NCBI GenBank assembly: GCA_037440525.1
Contig: JBBITW010000013.1
Span: 1 to 34,473 of the forward strand
DNA length: 34,473 bases
Source: JBBITW01 sp037440525
GTDB lineage: Bacteria > Desulfobacterota > BSN033 > UBA1163
Direction: 5' to 3'
The notes beneath the pieces were generated by a model that was given only the letters and a program-made list of their open reading frames with translations, was not told the origin of the DNA and did not search any database. The position numbers were made by a program, and so were the translations under genes. How positions within the stretch are numbered: position 1 is the first letter of the stretch; every line of letters starts with the position of its first letter. Positions 25,541 to 32,164 of this stretch are shown here, piece after piece.

Positions 25541-26674
25541 ATGGAAGTAAAATCATATTTATCAAATATTCTCATAGTTGATGACGAGATAGGGCCAAGA
25601 GAATCATTGAGAATGATTTTAAAACCAAATTACAATGTCTTTACTGCAGAAAATGGATATGCTGCCATCCAGATGGTTCAACAAATAGAAATGGATGTCA
25701 TTACACTGGATCTTAAAATGCCAGGCCTTTCAGGAATAGACACATTAAAAGAGATCAAAATGATTGCCCCTGATGTTATGGTTATTATTATTACAGGGTA
25801 TGGAACTCTTAAAAGCGCCATCGAAGCCATTCGATATGGAGTTTTTGATTATATCCCTAAACCTTTTAATGTCCCTGAAATCATTGCTATCATAGAAAAA
25901 TCGATCCAACGGAGGAAATTGAATTTGAAGATTAAAGCGGCTCTAAATAATTTTATCGATCAAACTCCTTCCCAGGAATCTCTAACAGATTCTAACTTTT
26001 CAATAAAAAAAGAGAAAAAGGGATATCTCGATTTTAAATTAGAAGATGTTGGTTCTATCGATAATCAAAATTGCTTGGAATTCTCCAAGGTTCTTGCCTT
26101 TACCCTCGAGGAAAAGGACCCATATACTTCAGGCCATTCCGAACGGGTATGTTATTATTGCGATCTAATTGCAAAGAGGCTTTCCTTTACTTCTAAGGAA
26201 AGAAATGATCTCAGGATTGCTGCTTACCTCCACGATATTGGGAAGATAGGTATCAGCAATCGATTTATTAACAAAAAGGGGACCCTTTCCCCTACTGAAT
26301 GGGCTATAATTAAACAACATACAAAAAAATCTATCGAACTTCTTGTTCCATTAAAGCTTTCTCCCAACATCCTCTCTTATATTCAACATCACCATGAGCG
26401 CTATGATGGAACTGGTTATCCTGATGGATTAGCAGGAGATCAAATACCATTAGGAGCCAAAATTATTGCAATAGCTGATGCATACGATAGCATGACTTCA
26501 GATCGCCCATATCGGAAACCCCTCCCCAATGGTGAGGCAAAAAGAGAGATGCTGAGATGTTCAGGAAAGCAGTTTGATCCTCAATTGGTTTCAATCTTTT
26601 TAAATATCCTGCAAGAGATGGAGGAGGTATTTTTAGTAAAAGATCATTTAAGAACAACGTCTGTATCCTATTAG
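25541..26674 (+). CDS. Response regulator with HD-GYP phosphodiesterase domain
   Basis: 377 residues. The receiver (~8-125) has D14-D15, phosphoacceptor D57 (TLDLKMPG) and KPF. A linker (~130-175) leads to an HD-GYP domain with H199, HD at 231-232 (YLHDIGKIG), HHE at 284-286 and GYP at 292-294 (HHHERYDGTGYPDG), plus IADAYDSMTSDRPYR. All metal-ligand motifs appear intact, so it should hydrolyse c-di-GMP. Its receiver opening (VDDEIGPRESLRMILK) is nearly identical to that of the NtrC-type protein at 23850, suggesting gene duplication and a shared kinase. It is expressed from its own sigma-54 promoter. Confidence 0.92.
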   Translation: MEVKSYLSNILIVDDEIGPRESLRMILKPNYNVFTAENGYAAIQMVQQIEMDVITLDLKMPGLSGIDTLKEIKMIAPDVMVIIITGYGTLKSAIEAIRYGVFDYIPKPFNVPEIIAIIEKSIQRRKLNLKIKAALNNFIDQTPSQESLTDSNFSIKKEKKGYLDFKLEDVGSIDNQNCLEFSKVLAFTLEEKDPYTSGHSERVCYYCDLIAKRLSFTSKERNDLRIAAYLHDIGKIGISNRFINKKGTLSPTEWAIIKQHTKKSIELLVPLKLSPNILSYIQHHHERYDGTGYPDGLAGDQIPLGAKIIAIADAYDSMTSDRPYRKPLPNGEAKREMLRCSGKQFDPQLVSIFLNILQEMEEVFLVKDHLRTTSVSY

Positions 26675-26693
26675 AGAGATGTGGGAGGATTAA

Positions 26694-27449
26694 ATGAACC
26701 AGCTAATTAGATGCATAAATTGTGACGAGGTCTTTTTCAAAACGCCTTATGACCAGTTGCCAGAATATGATATTGAAAAAGGTCGTTCGATTGAATATTT
26801 CAAGACCATACCAAAAGATGATTTTAAGGATTTTTTAAAGTATCATCGTGGTCATAAATTAGAAAACCTAAAAATATTTGAAGATACTTTAGTAAGCGAA
26901 AGGGATTATGCTGAACCAGTTAAGATTTCTTATTTTAAAGCAACAAATGGAAGGGAAAAATTTGTTATTAAGAGGTATCGCGAAAGGATTGATGAACCAT
27001 TAAAATATGAATTAATTCATGGAGATTTTACTTTAAAACTGATCAGTATAGAAATTCAATCCAGCGAGATAGAGAAACAATTGAAATGGGAATTTGGCCA
27101 AGAGAATATTTCTCAAAAGAAGATAGATAATTTTTTGAAGGTTTATCAGCGGATTATCGAAAACCTGGATTTAAGGAATTTAGAAAGGGTTGAGGAAGAA
27201 TCTAATAATCCATTAGAAATATATTTTAAAATGGATGATATAGTTTTAAGCTATTTATTAAGAAATTGTCGTAACTATTTTAAAGGAAAAGAATTTTCAG
27301 ATATTGAAGACTTTATCTATAGGCATAAGGATGATGGGGTTTTATTGTTAAAGGCTAATTATAAAATCCACCTTAAAGAGGCTGTTAAATCAAAGAGGAA
27401 TGCAGTTCCTTTGAGGTTAAATTTAAAGAAGGTTTTAGAGAAAAAATAA
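26694..27449 (+). CDS. Hypothetical protein with CxxC...HxxH putative metal site
   Basis: 251 residues of unknown function. C7 and C10 (IRCINCDEVF) are followed 40 residues later by H51 and H54 (KYHRGHKLENL), a possible zinc site. The rest mixes strands (VKISYFKATNGREKFVIKRY, YELIHGDFTLKLISIEIQ) and helices (KKIDNFLKVYQRIIENLDL). No signal peptide or membrane helix is seen. It lies 19 bp after the HD-GYP gene with a strong GGGAGG Shine-Dalgarno, so it is almost surely cotranscribed under sigma-54. It may be an effector or accessory protein of that regulator, but there is no direct evidence. Confidence 0.7.
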   Translation: MNQLIRCINCDEVFFKTPYDQLPEYDIEKGRSIEYFKTIPKDDFKDFLKYHRGHKLENLKIFEDTLVSERDYAEPVKISYFKATNGREKFVIKRYRERIDEPLKYELIHGDFTLKLISIEIQSSEIEKQLKWEFGQENISQKKIDNFLKVYQRIIENLDLRNLERVEEESNNPLEIYFKMDDIVLSYLLRNCRNYFKGKEFSDIEDFIYRHKDDGVLLLKANYKIHLKEAVKSKRNAVPLRLNLKKVLEKK

Positions 27450-27496
27450 TTTCTACTTCCTCAAAAATTCTTTTCCCGAAAACCATTCTTAAAAAC

Positions 27497-27737
27497 GAGG
27501 CCTCTGAAAAAGTATTAAAAACGATTTTTTGGACTAGGCAGGTGGGGTATAAAAGCCTTCGCCTGCCTGAGGCAGGCAAGAGCAAATACCTCTAATAGTT
27601 TAGCATTAATGATTAATACCCTGAAATTGCTTGATTTTCTTTGAAGCGATTGTAAGCAATTTAACTTCTCAATGTCCGCATTCGAAGGGTTTGGAACCCT
27701 ACCTCCCCAGTCATTCCAGGACTTTTTCAGGGCTCTC
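27497..27737 (+). mobile_element. MITE-like element, copy 2 (241 bp) with 5-bp target duplication
   Basis: Same family and orientation as 857-1079. The left end is GAGGCCTCTGAAAAAGT, the right end closes in GGCTCTC. It is flanked by perfect direct repeats AAAAC (27492-27496 and 27738-27742), the hallmark of transposition. Inside the left arm it carries ~21 extra bases with the near-palindrome GCCTGCCTGAGGCAGGC, absent from the other copies. It makes up half of the 503-bp gap between the hypothetical gene and ccsA. No ORF in it is credible. Confidence 0.9.
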
Positions 27738-27748
27738 AAAACCATTTA

Positions 27749-27777
27749 TTGACAACTAATTTTAATGCTGTTATGAA
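27749..27777 (+). promoter_or_regulatory. Candidate sigma-70-type promoter upstream of ccsA
   Basis: TTGACA (27749-27754), a 17-nt spacer and TATGAA (27772-27777) begin 12 nt beyond the MITE right end. They would give a leader of about 170 nt before the ccsA ATG. The -10 match is moderate. Confidence 0.45.
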
Positions 27778-27851
27778 TTATAATAATTTATTTCTTAGGA
27801 AATAATAGTCGTTGGTTTGAGGGTTAAGGATTAGATGTCCGTTTTATTAAG

Positions 27852-27922
27852 AGGTTAGATAACTGGCTTCCTAACCTTTGCCTTAAACTAAATATTTTCA
27901 TTCTCCGCGGGAGGCCAAATGG
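27852..27922 (+). promoter_or_regulatory. Stem-loops in the ccsA leader
   Basis: Three small hairpins follow one another: AGGTTAG (27852-27858) with CTAACCT (27871-27877), CTCCGCGGGAG, and GGCCAAATGGCC just before the Shine-Dalgarno AAGGAG of ccsA. No known riboswitch class is recognised. They may be decayed dispersed repeats or a structured leader. The first lacks a T-run and is not a clear terminator. Confidence 0.3.
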
Positions 27923-27952
27923 CCATGACAATTACTTAGAAAAGGAGTAAAA

Positions 27953-28798
27953 ATGGAATTTTCTCTAACAAGCCATAGTCTTTTTAATATCTCAATGGGA
28001 ATATATATTCTCTGTTTCTTATTTTACCTGGTCTTTGTAGTAGCAAGAAATAAGACAGTTGGCGCTATTTCTACATCACTTTTGATCATTGGCCTCGTGA
28101 TTCATTCAGTTGGATTAGTTTTTCGATGGTTAGAGACCCATAAGACAGGATATGGGTATGTTCCCCTCTCCAATATGTATGAATCCCTTATATTCTTTTC
28201 GTGGACCATTGTCCTGATCTATTTAATTATTGAATTCAAATATCAAGAAAGGATAATAGGAGTTTTTGTAACCCCCTTTGCCTTTCTTTCTATTGCCCTA
28301 ACCTCTATTATCCCCGGCATTAATCCAAAAATCACCCCTCTTGTGCCAGCCTTACAGAGCAACTGGTTGACCATACACGTCACAACCTGCTTTTTTGGAT
28401 ATGCTTCATTTGCAGTCTCATTTGGGATAAGTATACTTTACCTAATTCAAGCGAGAAATGAATTGATGGAAAAGCCGTCGAAATGGTTTCCTTCAACAAA
28501 AATTCTCGATGAGATCAATTATAAGTCAGTTATAATTGGGTTTCCGATGTTAACTTTAGGAATTATTACAGGGGCAGCGTGGGCAAACTACGCATGGGGT
28601 AGTTACTGGAGCTGGGATCCTAAGGAGACATGGTCACTTATCACATGGTTCATTTATGCGGCCTTTTTACATGCTCGCTTTACAAGGGATTGGAGAGGGA
28701 GGAGAACAGCCATTCTTTCAATCTTAGGTTTTATTTTCGTTTTATTCACCTATTTTGGAGTCAACTACCTTATCTCAGGACTTCACAGTTATCTATGA
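27953..28798 (+). CDS. ccsA: Cytochrome c biogenesis protein CcsA/ResC-type
   Basis: 281 residues with about eight transmembrane helices. It contains the tryptophan-rich WWD-type haem-handling motif WGSYWSWDPKETWSLITW followed by FIYAAFLHARFTRDWRGRR, and the family's YVPLSNMYESL loop. The family carries haem across the membrane for attachment to c-type apocytochromes (System II, with Ccs1/ResB). No resB partner is in the window. HemX and CcmC are related, but the loop after residue 60 and the length fit CcsA best. A strong AAGGAG precedes the ATG. It ends 17 bp before the convergent ACT gene. Confidence 0.88.
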   Translation: MEFSLTSHSLFNISMGIYILCFLFYLVFVVARNKTVGAISTSLLIIGLVIHSVGLVFRWLETHKTGYGYVPLSNMYESLIFFSWTIVLIYLIIEFKYQERIIGVFVTPFAFLSIALTSIIPGINPKITPLVPALQSNWLTIHVTTCFFGYASFAVSFGISILYLIQARNELMEKPSKWFPSTKILDEINYKSVIIGFPMLTLGIITGAAWANYAWGSYWSWDPKETWSLITWFIYAAFLHARFTRDWRGRRTAILSILGFIFVLFTYFGVNYLISGLHSYL

Positions 28799-28815
28799 TA
28801 TTGCCCGGAAAACCA

Positions 28816-29241
28816 TTATAATTTATAAAGTTCTTCATCATACATATGTACCCAATTCTTTTTTAAAACCTGAATTGCCTCTTCCATTTTATCAACACCC
28901 ATTATTAAAACGGTTTTCTCCCCTGTCCCCAAGCAGGTATAGAGATAGTTTACATTGATGGAAACTTCCTTTAAAGGTTTAAGAATAGCATTAAGTCCTC
29001 CTGGATGATTAGGGGCTTCAACCGCCAAAACCTCAGTAACTTTTATAGAGTAACCATGAGTTTTTAATACGTTTATAGCCTTTTCTGGGTCGTTCGCAAC
29101 GAATCGTATGGAACTGATATCTGATGTATCTGCAACACTTATGGCGATTATGTTAATGCCGTTTTCACCTAAATAATCACTTACCTCTGAGAGTTTTCCA
29201 GGAATATTTTCCAGGCTAACAGAAATCTGTTTCACAGGCAT
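28816..29241 (-). CDS. Tandem ACT-domain protein
   Basis: 141 residues made of two ACT domains: ~1-68 (KQISVSLENIPGKLSEVSDY, INIIAISVADTSDISSIRFV) and ~70-141 (HPGGLNAILKPLKEVSINVN, TVLIMGVDKMEEAIQVL). ACT domains bind amino acids and control metabolic enzymes. The gene is last in the 2-oxoacid:ferredoxin oxidoreductase operon, 15 bp after the gamma subunit, with an AGGAG Shine-Dalgarno. It could act as an amino-acid sensor for that enzyme, which would fit branched-chain or aromatic 2-oxoacid substrates; this is inference from context. Confidence 0.85.
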   Translation of the reverse strand: MPVKQISVSLENIPGKLSEVSDYLGENGINIIAISVADTSDISSIRFVANDPEKAINVLKTHGYSIKVTEVLAVEAPNHPGGLNAILKPLKEVSINVNYLYTCLGTGEKTVLIMGVDKMEEAIQVLKKNWVHMYDEELYKL

Positions 29242-29256
29242 CGCTATTCACTCCTC

Positions 29257-29793
29257 TCAATCAAGATAATTGTATCCTAATAATAAAGCGGATTTATTTA
29301 ACTTAAAAAGTCCTGGGTTACGGTTGCTGAATGTTTCCTTTAAGACTTGAATCATTGTCTCCAGCGATACAATCCCTGACTTTTTTATAAATGCTCCGAG
29401 CATGATGATATTTGCTCCCCTATTATCCGAAAGTGTTTTAGCAAGATCGTTTACAGGAATTTCATAAATCTCTAAATCACCTCGAAGTGGTCTTGCTTCG
29501 ATCATACTTGAATTTAAAAATATTGTCCCCCCTGATTGAACTTGATTCTGAAAACGTAAAAGTGAGGGATTATTCATCAGAACTGCAAAGTCAGGTTCTG
29601 AAGCAACTGGGGATGCGATCTCCTCATTTGAAAGAACAACTGTACAGTTAGCCGTCCCTCCTCTTACCTCAGCACCATATGAAGGAAGACATGTTACTTC
29701 CTTCTTTTCAAACATTCCTGCCATTGCAAGGAGGTAGCCCATCATGATGACCCCTTGTCCCCCGAATCCAGAAAATATCGTTTTAATTAACAT
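29257..29793 (-). CDS. 2-oxoacid:ferredoxin oxidoreductase, gamma subunit
   Basis: 178 residues of the pyruvate/ketoisovalerate oxidoreductase gamma family (FSGFGGQGVIMMGYLLAMAG, LPSYGAEVRGGTANCTVVLS, ANIIMLGAFIKKSGIV). This subunit carries the CoA-proximal domain of the multi-subunit enzymes that turn a 2-oxoacid plus CoA into acyl-CoA, CO2 and reduced ferredoxin. Its ATG lies 11 bp inside the end of the beta-subunit gene, with GGAG upstream. Names such as korC or vorC would both fit. Confidence 0.9.
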   Translation of the reverse strand: MLIKTIFSGFGGQGVIMMGYLLAMAGMFEKKEVTCLPSYGAEVRGGTANCTVVLSNEEIASPVASEPDFAVLMNNPSLLRFQNQVQSGGTIFLNSSMIEARPLRGDLEIYEIPVNDLAKTLSDNRGANIIMLGAFIKKSGIVSLETMIQVLKETFSNRNPGLFKLNKSALLLGYNYLD

Positions 29794-30541
29794 CTTTTTG
29801 ATCTCCAGTAATATCTTTTAAAACACCGAGAGGAAATTGTTCAATCATTATTTTATCGATCCATCTCCAGGCCTCTTCGGGTTCCATCTTCCAGTTTGTT
29901 GGGCAAGGAGATAAAACTTCAACCAATGAAAAACCAAGCCCCTTAAGTTGGACTTGAAATGCCTTTTTAATGGCCTTTTTCGTCTTTAAAATGTTGGCAG
30001 GGGAGTTGACTGCCGTCCTTTCAATATAAGCACTCCCTTTTGCTATAGCTACCATTTCACTTAGATTAATTGGGTAGCCATCCCTTCTTTCTTGCCTTCC
30101 CCCAGGGGATGTAGTAGTCTTTTGGCCGATAATTGTGGTTTGAGCCATCTGCCCACCTGTCATTCCATAGACACCATTATTTACAAATATAGTTGTAAAA
30201 TTTTCTCCTCGCGTAGCTGCATGGATTGTTTCTGCTGTTCCAATGGCTGCTATATCCCCATCTCCCTGATATGTAAATACTAATCTATCTGGTAAGGCCC
30301 TCTTTAAACCTGTAGCAAGGGCTGCTGCCCTTCCATGTGAAGCCTCGCCCATGTCTATATCAAAATAATTATATGCCAGCACGGCACATCCTGCAGGGGG
30401 GACTCCGATAATAATTTCTTGGAGGTTCATCTCATCAATTACCTCTCCTATGAGACGATGTAATATACTGTGACCACAACCAGGACAATAATGGAACGGG
30501 GTCTTTTTTAGTGATTTTGGCCTTGTAAATACCTTTTTCAT
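29783..30541 (-). CDS. 2-oxoacid:ferredoxin oxidoreductase, beta (thiamine diphosphate) subunit
   Basis: 252 residues. YCPGCGHSILHRLIGE opens the family signature. The ThDP/Mg site is GDGDIAAIG followed by NNGVYGMTGGQMAQTT. GVPPAGCAVLAYN and SHGRAAALATGLKRA are also conserved. It binds the thiamine cofactor and carries out decarboxylation. It starts 3 bp after the alpha gene and overlaps the gamma gene. A korB-type protein by sequence; substrate cannot be fixed from the sequence alone. Confidence 0.92.
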   Translation of the reverse strand: MKKVFTRPKSLKKTPFHYCPGCGHSILHRLIGEVIDEMNLQEIIIGVPPAGCAVLAYNYFDIDMGEASHGRAAALATGLKRALPDRLVFTYQGDGDIAAIGTAETIHAATRGENFTTIFVNNGVYGMTGGQMAQTTIIGQKTTTSPGGRQERRDGYPINLSEMVAIAKGSAYIERTAVNSPANILKTKKAIKKAFQVQLKGLGFSLVEVLSPCPTNWKMEPEEAWRWIDKIMIEQFPLGVLKDITGDQKDVN

Positions 30542-30544
30542 CTA

Positions 30545-31600
30545 TTACCCCAATCTTTTCTTATAATAATAGCTTGAAATGACCCTTGAGATCTCTAAAG
30601 GAGTGGGTATCACACCCCCAGGTCTTCCATAAAACTGAACCTCTGCTGATCCATCAAGGGATAGCTTTACATCTTCAACCATCTGTCCCATATTCAATTC
30701 AAAGACTAAAAATTGTTTAATTTTTTTTGATATTTCTTTAATAATCTTATGAGGAAAAGGCCAGAGGGAAATGGGCCTTAATAATCCTACTTTTAACCCC
30801 TCTTCCCTTACCCTTTTAATAGCTCCTTTGGCAATTCTTGCTGCGATACCAAAAGCAACCACTATCAGTTTTGCATCCTCAAGTAAAGAACCTTCCCACC
30901 TTACCTCTTCCCTGCTTATCCTTTCATATTTTCTCATAAGCTTCCAATTATGTTCTTCTTCCTGAATTGGATCAAGGATAAGGGAACGGATAAAACGGCT
31001 TGGTCTACCCTTGGCACCTGTAATGGTCCAATCTTTATGGGGTAATTTTTTAATAGGAATTTCTGGAGGTAATTCTACAGGCTCCATCATCTGACCAAGC
31101 ATTCCATCACCCAAAATGACTACAGGGATTCTATATTTATCTGCCAGGTCAAATGCTCTGTAGGTTAAATCAGCAAGTTCTTGACATGAATTTGGACCAA
31201 ATACTATAGTGCGGTAATCTCCGTGGCCTCCTCCCCGAGTGGCTTGAAAATAATCAGATTGAGACGGGGCAATATTTCCAAGTCCAGGGCCACCACGACT
31301 CATGTTTACGAGAATAGCAGGTAGCTCCAGGGCTGATAGAAATGATATTCCTTCCTGTTTTAGACTAAACCCCGGTCCTGAGGAGGAAGTCATCACCCGT
31401 GCTCCTGCCATACTTGCTCCAATAACCATGTGGATTGAAGCGATTTCACTCTCCGCTTGGATAAAGACCCCTCCTTCCACCTTTGAAAGCCTCTCCGACA
31501 TATATTCGGGTATCTCATTTTGTGGTGTGATGGGGTATCCAAAATAGAAACGACATCCGGCCCTTATAGCCGCTTCTCCAACGACATGATTTCCACGCAT
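30545..31600 (-). CDS. vorB: 2-oxoacid:ferredoxin oxidoreductase, alpha subunit (VorB-type)
   Basis: 351 residues. I choose the ATG at 31600 (MRGNHVVGEAAIRAG), which lies just after the ferredoxin stop with AAGG 5 nt upstream; the open frame runs to 31654, but that part overlaps the ferredoxin gene and is not conserved-looking. Family motifs are GYPITPQNEIPEYMSERL, MTSSSGPGFSLKQEGISFL, NMSRGGPGLGNIAPSQSDYF and GGGHGDYRT. They match proteins usually annotated VorB (2-ketoisovalerate type) better than pyruvate enzymes. With the ACT protein this favours a branched-chain 2-oxoacid substrate, but 2-oxoglutarate (KorA) stays possible. Confidence 0.88.
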   Translation of the reverse strand: MRGNHVVGEAAIRAGCRFYFGYPITPQNEIPEYMSERLSKVEGGVFIQAESEIASIHMVIGASMAGARVMTSSSGPGFSLKQEGISFLSALELPAILVNMSRGGPGLGNIAPSQSDYFQATRGGGHGDYRTIVFGPNSCQELADLTYRAFDLADKYRIPVVILGDGMLGQMMEPVELPPEIPIKKLPHKDWTITGAKGRPSRFIRSLILDPIQEEEHNWKLMRKYERISREEVRWEGSLLEDAKLIVVAFGIAARIAKGAIKRVREEGLKVGLLRPISLWPFPHKIIKEISKKIKQFLVFELNMGQMVEDVKLSLDGSAEVQFYGRPGGVIPTPLEISRVISSYYYKKRLG

Positions 31601-31607
31601 TAACACC

Positions 31608-31838
31608 TTAGACACGGTATACCTCAATTGCAATTTCAGGACATGAAATAGCACAAAGACTGCATCCTGTGCACTTTCTGTTCTCTTTTTTCAAATGTTT
31701 CTCTATAAATGTGGCTGGATAATATCCCTTCTGGTTAATACGATCAGAGGATTCAATTAAATGGTTAGGGCAAACAGAGATGCAGAGTTTACAATCCTTG
31801 CATAATTCAGAATCTATCTCAATCCATCCTGATGTCAA
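31608..31838 (-). CDS. 2-oxoacid:ferredoxin oxidoreductase, delta subunit (2x[4Fe-4S] ferredoxin)
   Basis: 76 residues with two [4Fe-4S] motifs: CKDCKLCISVCPNHLI and CTGCSLCAISCPEIAI. It passes electrons from the catalytic core to free ferredoxin. The start is TTG, chosen because AGGAGGA lies 4 nt upstream and no ATG fits. It heads the operon in the order delta-alpha-beta-gamma-ACT. The MITE at 31866 begins only 27 bp upstream of its start codon, so the native promoter is either displaced or replaced. Confidence 0.92.
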   Translation of the reverse strand: MTSGWIEIDSELCKDCKLCISVCPNHLIESSDRINQKGYYPATFIEKHLKKENRKCTGCSLCAISCPEIAIEVYRV

Positions 31839-31865
31839 AATATCCTCCTGAATTTTTTGTATTAA

Positions 31866-32086
31866 GAGGTCTCTGAAAAAGTATTTAGAGAGTGTTATAG
31901 ACTGGGGAGGTGGGGTGGAAAAGCCTTCGAGCGGATACCTTTAATAGTTTGGCACTATTGATTAATACCCTGAAAATGCTTGATTTTCTTTTAAGCGATT
32001 GTAAGCAATTTACCTTCTTAATGTCCGCATTCGAAGGGTTTGGAATCCTACCTCCCCAGTCAATTCAAGATTTTTTCAGAGCTCTC
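31866..32086 (+). mobile_element. MITE-like element, copy 3 (221 bp) with 5-bp target duplication
   Basis: Left end GAGGTCTCTGAAAAAGT and right end (reverse complement) GAGAGCTCTGAAAAAAT form the terminal inverted repeats. Perfect direct repeats ATTAA flank it (31861-31865 and 32087-32091). It is the cleanest of the three copies and in the same orientation. It occupies most of the gap between the divergent oxidoreductase operon and the ArsA-like gene. No transposase or credible ORF is inside. Confidence 0.92.
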
Positions 32087-32097
32087 ATTAAAATGAC

Positions 32098-32124
32098 TTG
32101 ACCTTAAATTAGATATATTATAAA
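32098..32124 (+). promoter_or_regulatory. Weak candidate promoter of the ArsA-like gene
   Basis: TTGACC (32098-32103) and TATAAA (32119-32124) are separated by 15 nt, shorter than ideal. They begin 12 nt after the MITE right end and lie 41 nt before the chosen start. No better promoter is visible in this gap. Confidence 0.3.
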
Positions 32125-32164
32125 TTTTAATATCCTTAAAATCAATTCTATGAGAAAGGTTAAT

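Noticed and set aside
25396..25581. 61-codon open frame between the NtrC-type gene and the HD-GYP gene
   Set aside because: It runs through the sigma-54 promoter, overlaps the HD-GYP start, has no Shine-Dalgarno and no recognisable protein features.
27515..27745. 76-codon antisense open frame over MITE copy 2
   Set aside because: It is a translation of the repeat itself; the other copies do not keep the same frame open, and it has no ribosome site.
31601..31654. Upstream extension of the VorB-type subunit to 31654
   Set aside because: It overlaps the ferredoxin gene, and the family normally begins at MRGN/MKGN, at 31600 here with AAGG upstream.
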